From: Massilia violaceinigra
GTDB taxonomy: Bacteria; Pseudomonadota; Gammaproteobacteria; Burkholderiales; Burkholderiaceae_D
Length of the DNA: 64,000 nt
Assembly: GCF_002752675.1 (NCBI RefSeq)
Contig: NZ_CP024608.1
Coordinates: forward strand, 5,642,001 to 5,706,000
Direction of reading: 5' to 3'
Below the pieces are notes generated by a model. That model saw nothing but the letters and a program-made list of their open reading frames with translations, was not told the DNA's origin and did no database searches. Both the position numbers and the translations under genes were made by a program. Shown one piece after another: positions 26,010-33,647 of the stretch. Every line of letters begins with the position of its first letter. The stretch's first letter is position 1.

Positions 26010-27977
26010 ATGAGAACAAAAATGAGAATATGCCAACGCGGGCAAGACTGGACGCGTTGGATCCTGTGCTCGCTTGCCGCGCTGGCAGCATGGGGCCTCA
26101 ATGCGCCTCCGGCCGCGTCCCAAGACACGGGCTACGCCGGCACCGCCAAGACGATCTACCGCATCGTTCATCTTTCCCCAAGCGCCAACGGCCCTTTGGA
26201 TATCAACGGCAAAGGACAGGTTGCGTTCACCGAGGACGTCGGGAACGACCGGACCATGGCACGATTCTACGACGGGACGACCTTCAGCAATCTCGGGACG
26301 CTCGGCGGGGCGGGCTCCTTCGTCAATGGGCTCAATGATCTCGGACAGATCATCGGCGGTTCGAACTTCAATCCGGCAAGTACCGATACGCACGCCTACC
26401 GTTGGACCGCGCAAACAGGCATGCTGACTTTGCACAGCCCCCCGTACAGTTTCGCGACGTCGGCCGCGTTCGATATCAATAGCCGCGGACAGGTCGTCGG
26501 CTACCTCCCCTTCTCCGGACCCGTATTGGAGCCACTGCATGCGACGCGATGGAGCGCGGAGAATATACCGCTCGACCTGGGCACCTTGAACGGACCGTCG
26601 CTGGGAATGGCGATTAACGAGGCCGGGCACGTCGCGGGAAACACCCGAAATGCGGCTGGCAACGGCCTCGCATTCAGGTGGACCGAAGCGGGCGGCATGG
26701 CCGGACTGGGGACGCTTGGAGGCGCGGATTCGGACGCGGTCGCCATCAACGGCGCCGGCCACGTCGCCGGCCACTCGGCTACAGCGCAGGGACTGACCCA
26801 TGCGTTCCTGTGGACGCCGGAGAAAGGCATGCTCGATCTCGGCCCGCAGCGCGCCGATGCCGACGCCTTTACGATCGCCATGAATGATCGGGACACGGTC
26901 GTCGGCGGCATTCGCTTCGTCGACGGCCCTTTCCGTGCCTTTGCCTGGACCAGGCCGGGCGGCATGAAAGAGCTGGGCACATTCGGCGGCCGTAATTCCA
27001 ATGCGTACGACATCAATCAGGCCGGCCAGGTTGTGGGAACAGCCGAAGCGCGCGATGGCGGCGGCCGCGCGTTCGTGTGGACGAGCGCCGGGGGCCTGGT
27101 CGACCTGAACACGCGCATTGCGCTGGCGCCGCCGGGCTTCTCGCTGACGGCCGCCCGCGCCATCTCCGACAACGGCGCAATTGTCGCCGATTCGAATGCC
27201 GGGCTGGTCCTGCTGGTGCCGAAAGCCGCCACCCATGTTGCCCCCACGGTAGGTCCGATCCAGCTGCGCGGCGCAGCGCGGGTCAACAGGCCCCTGCCGA
27301 TGTTCGCCAGCTTCGTGGACGCCGACCTGGGCGACACCCACAGGGCCACCTGGTCATGGGGCGATGGCAGCAAGGACGAGACGGGCACCGTCGTCGAAAG
27401 AAACGGCGCCGGCGTCGTGAGCGGCCAGCACACGTACCGCGCCACAGGCGTCTACACGTTGAAGCTCACTATCACCGACAGCAGCGCAAAGAGCGCGACC
27501 GTCCAGCGCACCGTGGTCGTACGCGGACCAGGCGCCTACGTCAGCGGCGAAGGCGGGTTCATCTCCCCACCCGGGGCCGTCACGTCCAGCAGGAGCCACT
27601 TCGGGCGCGCGACGTTCGCATTCTTTTCCGAATACCAGAACGACGGACGCCGGGCGCAGGGCAAGGCACTTCTGCGTTTCAGCACCGCCCATCTCAAGTT
27701 CGAGAGTACCCGCTTCGATTCGGTGGCGGTGAACAGGGCGAGGATCGAGTACCGTGGCGGCGGCACGGTGAATGGCACCGGGAATTACCAGTTCGCGCTC
27801 ACGGCGGTGGCCGGCCCGAACCGGGCAGATGGCAAACACCGCCTGCACATCCGGATCTGGCATCTGGATGCGATGACGAACCGGGAGGTCGTCGATTACG
27901 ACAACCAGGGCCGGTCGGACGCGGCAAGCGGCAGCCAGGGTGTGCTCGTTGACGATGGCGTGCTCAGGATGGAATAG
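26010..27977 (+). CDS. Secreted HAF-repeat and PKD-domain protein
   Basis: 655 residues, ATG start with GGAGAAAG upstream. A long signal peptide ends near PPAASQ (residue 42). Residues 60–400 hold about seven HAF repeats of the form LGTLGG…AxxINxxGQVVG…HAFxW, which build beta-propeller-like extracellular domains. A PKD domain follows at about 415–505 (HRATWSWGDGS…GQHTYRATGVYTLKLTITD). The C-terminal 150 residues (SHFGRATFAFFSEY… to IRIWHLD) resemble the domain that often follows repeats in such secreted proteins. There is no sorting tail or lipobox. A surface or matrix binding role is likely; the ligand cannot be seen. The gene stands alone. Confidence 0.88.
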   Translation: MRTKMRICQRGQDWTRWILCSLAALAAWGLNAPPAASQDTGYAGTAKTIYRIVHLSPSANGPLDINGKGQVAFTEDVGNDRTMARFYDGTTFSNLGTLGGAGSFVNGLNDLGQIIGGSNFNPASTDTHAYRWTAQTGMLTLHSPPYSFATSAAFDINSRGQVVGYLPFSGPVLEPLHATRWSAENIPLDLGTLNGPSLGMAINEAGHVAGNTRNAAGNGLAFRWTEAGGMAGLGTLGGADSDAVAINGAGHVAGHSATAQGLTHAFLWTPEKGMLDLGPQRADADAFTIAMNDRDTVVGGIRFVDGPFRAFAWTRPGGMKELGTFGGRNSNAYDINQAGQVVGTAEARDGGGRAFVWTSAGGLVDLNTRIALAPPGFSLTAARAISDNGAIVADSNAGLVLLVPKAATHVAPTVGPIQLRGAARVNRPLPMFASFVDADLGDTHRATWSWGDGSKDETGTVVERNGAGVVSGQHTYRATGVYTLKLTITDSSAKSATVQRTVVVRGPGAYVSGEGGFISPPGAVTSSRSHFGRATFAFFSEYQNDGRRAQGKALLRFSTAHLKFESTRFDSVAVNRARIEYRGGGTVNGTGNYQFALTAVAGPNRADGKHRLHIRIWHLDAMTNREVVDYDNQGRSDAASGSQGVLVDDGVLRME

Positions 27978-28028
27978 GCCTGGCGAGCGGGCACAGGTTG
28001 CAGGGTGATGCCTGCGGGAGTGTCGGAA

Positions 28029-28048
28029 AGCGGCTCAAACGAGCCGCT
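28029..28048. terminator. Hairpin after the HAF-repeat gene
   Basis: AGCGGCTC aaac GAGCCGCT is a perfect 8-bp stem with a 4-base loop, 52 bp after the stop codon. There is no T-run, so it may be a weak terminator or an RNA-end stabiliser. Confidence 0.4.
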
Positions 28049-28183
28049 AATGCGTCCTGAGCAGCTGATGTCCGCGCCTGAGAGATCCTGATTGCCGGCT
28101 GCGACACGGATCTGCTGCAGCGTGCGGCTTGCAAGCGAGCGTAACTTCGCTAAACTGGCTGAACCGACAAGAAGGAGTTTTGA

Positions 28184-28429
28184 ATGAAAACGGTCAACAT
28201 TCATGACGCAAAGACACATCTGTCCACTTTAGTGGAAGAGGCTGCGAAGGGGGAAACGTTTATTATTTCGATGGCCGGGAAACCGATGGTCAAAGTCATG
28301 GCACTCGATGCGCAGGCTACCGGTTCGGTCAGGCGATTGGGCTTTATGACGGGGCACGTGAACATCCCGGAGGATTTCGACACAATGGGAAAAAGTGAGA
28401 TCGAATCCATGTTTGAAGACGGCAGGTGA
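28184..28429 (+). CDS. Phd/YefM family antitoxin
   Basis: 81 residues, ATG preceded by AAGGAG. The start MKTVNIHDAKTHLSTLVEEAA and the segment GETFIISMAGKPMVKVMAL are the dimeric DNA-binding fold of prevent-host-death antitoxins. The C-terminal half (LGFMTGHVNIPEDFDTMG) is the toxin-neutralising tail usual for partners of VapC-type PIN toxins. Its TGA overlaps a GTG that opens the frame expected for the toxin, but that frame is broken after about five codons. The antitoxin therefore appears orphaned. It may still bind its own promoter. Confidence 0.88.
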   Translation: MKTVNIHDAKTHLSTLVEEAAKGETFIISMAGKPMVKVMALDAQATGSVRRLGFMTGHVNIPEDFDTMGKSEIESMFEDGR

Positions 28430-28596
28430 AACTGCTGCTGGAAAAAGTCATCAAGACGCCCTTCGAATGGATCTACTCTTCCCAGCGCGCAACCACGTCG
28501 AACGAAACAGGGTTGGCATTGCCGACCTGGGCCCACAGCGCCTCCTCCTCGTCCTGGCTGATCCACGACAGCACCATGTCCGGACGCGCCCGGTAG
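28426..28596 (+). pseudogene. Stub of a PIN-domain (VapC-type) toxin gene
   Basis: A GTG overlapping the antitoxin stop (GTGA) reads MKLLL, the first residues of many VapC toxins (MKLLLDTH…). From the sixth codon the chain ([13 protein letters not shown]…) no longer resembles a PIN domain and runs antisense through the end of the neighbouring SMI1-like gene to a stop at 28594. No PIN acidic residues are present. The toxin appears to have been deleted when the right-hand DNA was joined here. Confidence 0.5.
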
Positions 28597-29126
28597 CCCA
28601 GCTTGTAGGGCCGCTCCATTAGCGGCTTGGCCAGGCAGGCGCGCAGCAGATCCTGAAGCGCGGGTTCGAGCAGATCGATCACCCGGGCGACGTCGGCCCG
28701 TACATATCCGTCCGGATCGTCGCCGGCCTCCTCGTCAAGTTCCGTCAGGTTGGCGAACGCGGCCACGTACTGGCCCGTGACGAAGCGGTCGAAGCTGCTG
28801 AAATGCAGGTGCGACGCCCCTGAATCATGCCACACCATGCACACGCCCTCCTCCCCGCTGTGCAAGCGCACCAGGCAGTAGGCATCGCCCGCGCCGGAGC
28901 GGGCAAACGGCAGAAACACATTGCCTTTCTGCTTGGCGGGATTGAGCCACTCGCCGATCACTTCGCCGGCGCGCTGCGCCGACAGCCAGTGAAAGTCATA
29001 AATCGCCAGCAACGCCATCTGCTCGGGATCGTCCCGGCTCGCCCGACCCGACTCGATCAGCCGGCGCAGCGCCGGCGGCAAGGCAATGCCGGTCGAAAAG
29101 GCCAGCGCATCGAAGGAAGCGCTCAT
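28473..29126 (-). CDS. SMI1/KNR4-like protein
   Basis: 217 residues. The N-terminal half resembles SMI1/KNR4 (SUKH) proteins: [12 protein letters not shown] at the start, [24 protein letters not shown], and a central beta-rich part with [22 protein letters not shown] proteins include many immunity proteins of toxin systems, but stand-alone members of unknown job are common, and no toxin gene is adjacent. It starts six bases after sdaA on the same strand and is the last gene of the amino-acid degradation operon. Codon use matches that of sdaA. Confidence 0.75.
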   Translation of the reverse strand: MSASFDALAFSTGIALPPALRRLIESGRASRDDPEQMALLAIYDFHWLSAQRAGEVIGEWLNPAKQKGNVFLPFARSGAGDAYCLVRLHSGEEGVCMVWHDSGASHLHFSSFDRFVTGQYVAAFANLTELDEEAGDDPDGYVRADVARVIDLLEPALQDLLRACLAKPLMERPYKLGYRARPDMVLSWISQDEEEALWAQVGNANPVSFDVVARWEE

Positions 29127-29132
29127 GCGCCC

Positions 29133-30530
29133 TTAGCAGGCCGCGTGGTTGACCGTCACCACGTGGATCGCCAGCCCGCCGAGCGAGGTTTCCTTGTACT
29201 TGTCCTGCATGTCGGCGCCGGTCTGGCGCATGGTTTCGATCACGTCGTCCAGACTGACGAAGTGCGTGCCGTCGCCGCGCAGCGCCAGCGAGGCCGCGGT
29301 GATCGCCTTGATCGCACCCATGCCGTTACGCTCGATGCACGGAATCTGCACCAGCCCACCAATCGGGTCGCACGTCATGCCGAGGTGATGTTCGATGCCG
29401 ATTTCGGCCGCGTTCTCGATCTGCTCATTGGTGCCGCCCAGCGCCGCCACCAGTCCGGCCGCGGCCATGGCGCAAGCCACGCCCACTTCGCCCTGGCAGC
29501 CGATTTCGGCGCCCGAGATCGAGGCGTTCTTCTTGCACAGCATGCCGATGGCGGCCGACGTGAGCATGAAGTCGCGCACTCCGCGCACCGGATCGCTCGG
29601 ACGGCAATCCTCCGCATAGTAGCGCAGCACCGCCGGAATGATGCCGGCCGCGCCGTTGGTCGGCGCCGTCACCACGCGTCCGCCGGCGGCGTTTTCTTCG
29701 TTGACCGCCATCGCGTACAGACTGACCAGGTGCAGCGCATCGTGCGGCAGGTCGTTGGCACGATTGTCGCCATTGAGCGCATCCTGCGCCTGCTTCCACA
29801 GGTTGGCCGCACGGCGCTTGACGTTCAGGCCACCGGGCAGCTGCCCGCCCGTCACCAGGCCATGCGCGATACAGTCGCGCATCACGTGCCAGATCTTGTC
29901 GATGCCGGCATCGAGCACCGCGCCATCCATGCGCGCGCATTCGTTCGCGCGCAGCATTTGCGGGATCGTCAGGCCGGTGGCGCGGCCGTGCGCCAGCAAC
30001 TGGTCCATCGTGTCGAAACTGTAGGGAATCGGCGCGGTGCTCTCGCCATTGCTCTGGCGCGCCTGCGATTCGCCGGCGGCGTGAATGAAGCCGCCCCCGA
30101 CCGAGTAGAAAATCCGTTCGATGACGCTGCCGTCATCGAGCTTGAGCGTGAAGCGCATGCCGTTCGGGTGTTCCGGCAGCGAAGAGCTCTTGTGCCAAAT
30201 TAGGCCGGTGCGGACCGAAAACGGCACTTCCTGGGTGCCCAGCAGTTTGATCACGCCATCGAGTTCGGCTTCGGCCAGCATGTCTTCGACCCGCTCCGGG
30301 TCCACGCCCTGCGGCGTTTCGCCCATCAGGCCCAGGATGACCGCCTTGTCGGTCGCGTGGCCGACGCCCGTCAGGGCCAGCGAGCCATACAGCGCCGCCT
30401 CGACCCCCACCGCACGATCCAGCGGACCGCATTCGACCAGGAAACGCCGCGCCGCCACCATCGGCCCCACGGTGTGGGAACTCGACGGCCCGATGCCGAT
30501 CTTGAATAGGTCGAATACGCTCATGTCCAT
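29133..30530 (-). CDS. sdaA: L-serine ammonia-lyase (iron–sulfur type)
   Basis: 465 residues, the single-chain form. It deaminates L-serine to pyruvate. The N-terminal domain begins [22 protein letters not shown], the substrate-binding signature. The C-terminal catalytic part holds the cluster cysteines, seen in [21 protein letters not shown] and [15 protein letters not shown]. The ATG at 30530 has AGAGG upstream; an ATG two codons later is possible. It follows the threonine dehydrogenase gene by 48 bp. Together kbl, tdh and sdaA would feed threonine and serine carbon into acetyl-CoA, glycine and pyruvate. Confidence 0.95.
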   Translation of the reverse strand: MDMSVFDLFKIGIGPSSSHTVGPMVAARRFLVECGPLDRAVGVEAALYGSLALTGVGHATDKAVILGLMGETPQGVDPERVEDMLAEAELDGVIKLLGTQEVPFSVRTGLIWHKSSSLPEHPNGMRFTLKLDDGSVIERIFYSVGGGFIHAAGESQARQSNGESTAPIPYSFDTMDQLLAHGRATGLTIPQMLRANECARMDGAVLDAGIDKIWHVMRDCIAHGLVTGGQLPGGLNVKRRAANLWKQAQDALNGDNRANDLPHDALHLVSLYAMAVNEENAAGGRVVTAPTNGAAGIIPAVLRYYAEDCRPSDPVRGVRDFMLTSAAIGMLCKKNASISGAEIGCQGEVGVACAMAAAGLVAALGGTNEQIENAAEIGIEHHLGMTCDPIGGLVQIPCIERNGMGAIKAITAASLALRGDGTHFVSLDDVIETMRQTGADMQDKYKETSLGGLAIHVVTVNHAAC

Positions 30531-30578
30531 CAGTTGCCTCTTTTATGTTTTTTATGTGGTGTGTGTCGGTGAAACGAA

Positions 30579-31541
30579 TCAGGCAGCCTTGGTGAGGCTG
30601 ACGTCGATATTGGCCAGCATGTCGGCCACCAGCTGGTCGATGCCTACCTGCGCCTTCCAGCCCCAGTCGGCCGTGGCCACGCTGTCGTCCAGGCTTTGCG
30701 GCCAGCTGGCGGCAATCGCCTGGCGGCTGTCCGGCTTGTAGCCGATCTCGAAGGCCGGCAAGGCGCGCCGGATTGCTGCCGCCAGTTCGCCCGGATTGAA
30801 CGATACGCCGGCCACATTATAGGCAGAACGCACTGCGATTTGTCTAGATGGGGCATCCATCAATTCGATGGTGGCGCGGATTGCGTCGGGCATGTAGATC
30901 ATCGGCAGCGTGGTATCGGGGCCGAGGAAGCATTCGTAGCGTTCGCCGCGCAGGGCCGCGTGGAAGATCGCGATCGCGTAGTCGGTGGTGCCGCCGCCCG
31001 GAGGCGACTTGTAGCTGATGATGCCCGGGTAGCGGATGCTGCGCACGTCCACGCCGTATTTGGTGAAGTAGTACTCGCACAGGCGCTCGCCGGCGAGTTT
31101 ACTGATGCCGTAGATGGTGGTCGGGTCCATCACTGTGAATTGCGGCGTGGCCTGGGGCGGCGTGTTCGGGCCGAAGGCGGCGATCGACGATGGCCAGAAC
31201 ACGCGCAGCGGCTTGCCCGCTTTGCCGCGTTCGCGCGCCACTTCCAGGATGTTGAGCAAGCCGTCCATGTTCAGGGTCCACGCCTTGAGCGGGGCCTGTT
31301 CGCCGGTGGCCGAGAGCAGCGCCGCCAGCTGGTAGACCTGGGTGATGCCTTCGTCGGCCACCAGGGCCGTCAGGCGCGCTTTATCGAGCACGTCGAGCTG
31401 GGTGTAGCGCGCCGCCTTGTACACGTTGTTCGCGCCGATGTCCGAGGCAATGACGTTGCCGGCGCCATGCTGCTGCGCCAGCGCGCCGACCAGTTCACTG
31501 CCAATCTGGCCGTTCGCGCCGATAATAAGAATGCGTTCCAT
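30579..31541 (-). CDS. NAD-dependent L-threonine 3-dehydrogenase (short-chain, epimerase-like type)
   Basis: 320 residues of the extended short-chain dehydrogenase type, not the zinc-dependent Tdh of Escherichia coli. The start MERILIIGANGQIGSELV is the NAD-binding loop, and Tyr144 and Lys148 in TTIYGISKLAGE are the catalytic pair. WPSSIAAFGP and the ending AIRRALPAFEIGYKPDSRQ are as in characterised threonine dehydrogenases of this class. It oxidises threonine to 2-amino-3-oxobutyrate, which the enzyme of the preceding gene (kbl, 18 bp away) splits with CoA. The pairing makes the assignment strong. Confidence 0.92.
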   Translation of the reverse strand: MERILIIGANGQIGSELVGALAQQHGAGNVIASDIGANNVYKAARYTQLDVLDKARLTALVADEGITQVYQLAALLSATGEQAPLKAWTLNMDGLLNILEVARERGKAGKPLRVFWPSSIAAFGPNTPPQATPQFTVMDPTTIYGISKLAGERLCEYYFTKYGVDVRSIRYPGIISYKSPPGGGTTDYAIAIFHAALRGERYECFLGPDTTLPMIYMPDAIRATIELMDAPSRQIAVRSAYNVAGVSFNPGELAAAIRRALPAFEIGYKPDSRQAIAASWPQSLDDSVATADWGWKAQVGIDQLVADMLANIDVSLTKAA

Positions 31542-31559
31542 GTGCTTGATTCCGTTTTA

Positions 31560-32780
31560 TTAGTGTTCTTGATTCTTGAGAATGCCCAGCTCGCGCCCGG
31601 CCTGTTCGAATGCTTTCAATACCGTGTCGAGCTGTTCGCGCGTGTGCGCGGCCGACAGCTGCACCCTCACCCGCGCCTGCCCCATCGGCACCACCGGGTA
31701 AAAGAAGCCGCTCAGCAGCACGCCCAGTTCGTACATGCGCGCCGCGAAGCGCTGCGCCACGGGCGCCTCGAACAGCATCACCGGCACCACCGGGTGCGTG
31801 CCCGGCTTGATGGTGAAGCCGATGCGCTCGATCTCCTTGCGGAAGTAGGCAGTGTTTTCGTGCAGGCGGTCGCGCAGTTCGGTCGACGTCGAGATCCGCT
31901 CCAGCACCGACAGCGAGGCGCCGGCAATCGATGGCGCCAGCGTGTTCGAGAACAGATACGGACGCGATTTCTGGCGCAGCGTGTCGATCACTTCCTTGCG
32001 CGCGGCGGTAAAGCCGCCCATCGCGCCGCCCAGAGCCTTGCCCAGGGTGCCGGTGATGATGTCGATGCGGCCCATGACGTTGTGGTGTTCGTGCGTACCG
32101 CGCCCGGTCTTGCCCATGAAGCCGGAGGCATGGCATTCGTCGATCATCACCAGCGCGCCGTATTTGTCGGCCAGGTCGCAGATCTTGTCCAATTGGGCGA
32201 TGGTGCCGTCCATCGAGAACACGCCGTCGGTGACGATGACCTTGTGGCGCTTGCCGGCGGCAATCGCTGCCTGCAGCTGCACTTCGAGGTCGGCCATGTC
32301 GTTGTGCTGGTAGCGGTAGCGGCCCGCCTTGCACAGGCGGATGCCGTCGATGATCGAGGCGTGATTGAGCGCGTCGGAAATAATGGCGTCGTTCTCGTCG
32401 AACAGCGGCTCGAACACACCGCCGTTGGCGTCGAAAGCGGCCGCGTACAAAATCGTGTCTTCAGTGCCCAGGAACTGCGAGATCGCTTTTTCGAGTTCCT
32501 TGTGCACGGTCTGGGTGCCGCAGATGAAGCGCACCGACGACAGGCCGTAGCCGTACTTTTCGGTGGCGTCGATCGACGCCTGCTGCGTTTGCAGGTCGCC
32601 CGACAGGCCGAGGTAATTGTTGGCGCACATATTAATCAGCGTGCGGCCATCGTCGGCCACCACTTCGGCGCCCTGGCGCGACGCCAGCACGCGTTCCGGC
32701 TTGTACAGGCCCTGTTCGCGCAGCGTGTCCAGGTTTTGCTGCAGGCCGCTGAAAAACGCACTCTTCGCTTGCTCGCTCAT
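31560..32780 (-). CDS. kbl: Glycine C-acetyltransferase (2-amino-3-ketobutyrate CoA ligase)
   Basis: 406 residues if the second of two adjacent ATG codons is used (GAGG lies seven bases before 32780; the first, at 32783, is too close). It is a fold-type I PLP enzyme of the alpha-oxoamine synthase family. Lys248 in TLGKALGG binds PLP, and MIDECHASGFMG holds the cofactor aspartate. It cleaves 2-amino-3-oxobutyrate with CoA to glycine and acetyl-CoA. It is the first gene of the kbl–tdh–sdaA–SMI1 unit and is divergent from an XRE–cupin regulator that probably controls it. Confidence 0.95.
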   Translation of the reverse strand: MSEQAKSAFFSGLQQNLDTLREQGLYKPERVLASRQGAEVVADDGRTLINMCANNYLGLSGDLQTQQASIDATEKYGYGLSSVRFICGTQTVHKELEKAISQFLGTEDTILYAAAFDANGGVFEPLFDENDAIISDALNHASIIDGIRLCKAGRYRYQHNDMADLEVQLQAAIAAGKRHKVIVTDGVFSMDGTIAQLDKICDLADKYGALVMIDECHASGFMGKTGRGTHEHHNVMGRIDIITGTLGKALGGAMGGFTAARKEVIDTLRQKSRPYLFSNTLAPSIAGASLSVLERISTSTELRDRLHENTAYFRKEIERIGFTIKPGTHPVVPVMLFEAPVAQRFAARMYELGVLLSGFFYPVVPMGQARVRVQLSAAHTREQLDTVLKAFEQAGRELGILKNQEH

Positions 32781-32994
32781 CATTATTCCTCGTCATGTGG
32801 TTGCCGGCTTGACCGACTGTTGGACTATGCTGTACCGTGTTCCGGAGCGCACGACTTCAACCGCGCCGTGAAATTCCGTTATGTCGAACACAAATTCAAT
32901 ATAATGGATACTACCCAAGCCGAGTGAACTTGGCAAGCCTCGGTTTGCTTATATGTATGGAAATTTTTTGTTTGAACACTGTTACGAAAACTTG

Positions 32995-33570
32995 ATGAAA
33001 CCACCTGTATCGACCAATTCTCCACCTGAAGTAGGCGCCACCTTGCAGCGTTTGCGGCTGGCGCGCGGCCTGACCCTGGAGGACTTGTCCCGGATCGCCG
33101 GCGTGTCGAAATCCATGTTATCGCAAATCGAAAGGGAGAAGGCGAACCCCACGATTGCGATCACGTGGCGTTTGGCCAACGCCCTGGGCGTGGCCATCGG
33201 CGAGCTGCTGTCGGCCGAAACGCGCCCGGTCGAGACCATCCGCGTGCTCGACGCCCACGAAACGCCGACCCTGCCCGGCACCCATGCCGGCTACGTGCTG
33301 CGCATCCTGGGACCGATGGATCTTGCTGGAAAGTACGAGTGGTATGAGCTGACCCTGGCGCCGGGCGGCGAACTGGCGTCGCAGGCCCACGATCCGGGCA
33401 CCAGCGAGCATATGACGGTGCTGCACGGCACCATGGAACTGGAAGTGGGCAGCGACAAGAAGAAAATCAAGCTGGGCGGCACGGCGCGTTACCCGGCCGA
33501 CCAGAATCACGTGATCCGCAACGCCGGCAAGACCGAGGCCAAGGCTTTGCTGGTGGTGGTGCACCGCTGA
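32995..33570 (+). CDS. XRE family regulator with a C-terminal cupin domain
   Basis: 191 residues from ATG 32995; a longer start at 32953 is possible and neither has a clear ribosome site. The helix-turn-helix (about residues 15–70) contains LRLARGLTLEDLSRIAGVS and IEREKANPTIAITWRLANAL. A small-molecule-binding cupin follows (about 100–188, ELTLAPGGELASQAHDPG… HVIRNAG). Regulators of this build commonly control amino-acid catabolism. The gene is divergent from kbl, with about 210 bp between starts containing an AT-rich stretch near 32880–32995. Control of the threonine/serine degradation operon is inferred from position. Confidence 0.9.
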   Translation: MKPPVSTNSPPEVGATLQRLRLARGLTLEDLSRIAGVSKSMLSQIEREKANPTIAITWRLANALGVAIGELLSAETRPVETIRVLDAHETPTLPGTHAGYVLRILGPMDLAGKYEWYELTLAPGGELASQAHDPGTSEHMTVLHGTMELEVGSDKKKIKLGGTARYPADQNHVIRNAGKTEAKALLVVVHR

Positions 33571-33577
33571 CATGGTG

Positions 33578-33603
33578 GTCATTCCCGCGCAGGCGGGAAT
33601 GAC
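33578..33603. repeat. Dispersed inverted repeat of dRS3-like form, probably also a terminator
   Basis: GTCATTCCCGC gcag GCGGGAATGAC is a perfect 11-bp stem with a 4-base loop. Its core ATTCCC-N8-GGGAAT has the form of the dRS3 repeat of Neisseria, and similar hairpins are scattered in many betaproteobacterial genomes. It lies 7 bp after the XRE regulator stop and before the end of the convergent next gene. Only one copy was noticed in this window. Confidence 0.6.
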
Positions 33604-33647
33604 GGTTTCGAAGTTTGCGGTCAGGGCCAGCCATCCCTTTCAACAGC

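Noticed and set aside
25560..27341. 593-codon open frame on the minus strand
   Set aside because: Antisense to the HAF-repeat gene; the HAF and PKD motifs prove the plus-strand frame.
30696..32927. 743-codon open frame on the plus strand
   Set aside because: Antisense to the threonine dehydrogenase and kbl genes, both full-length with all catalytic residues.
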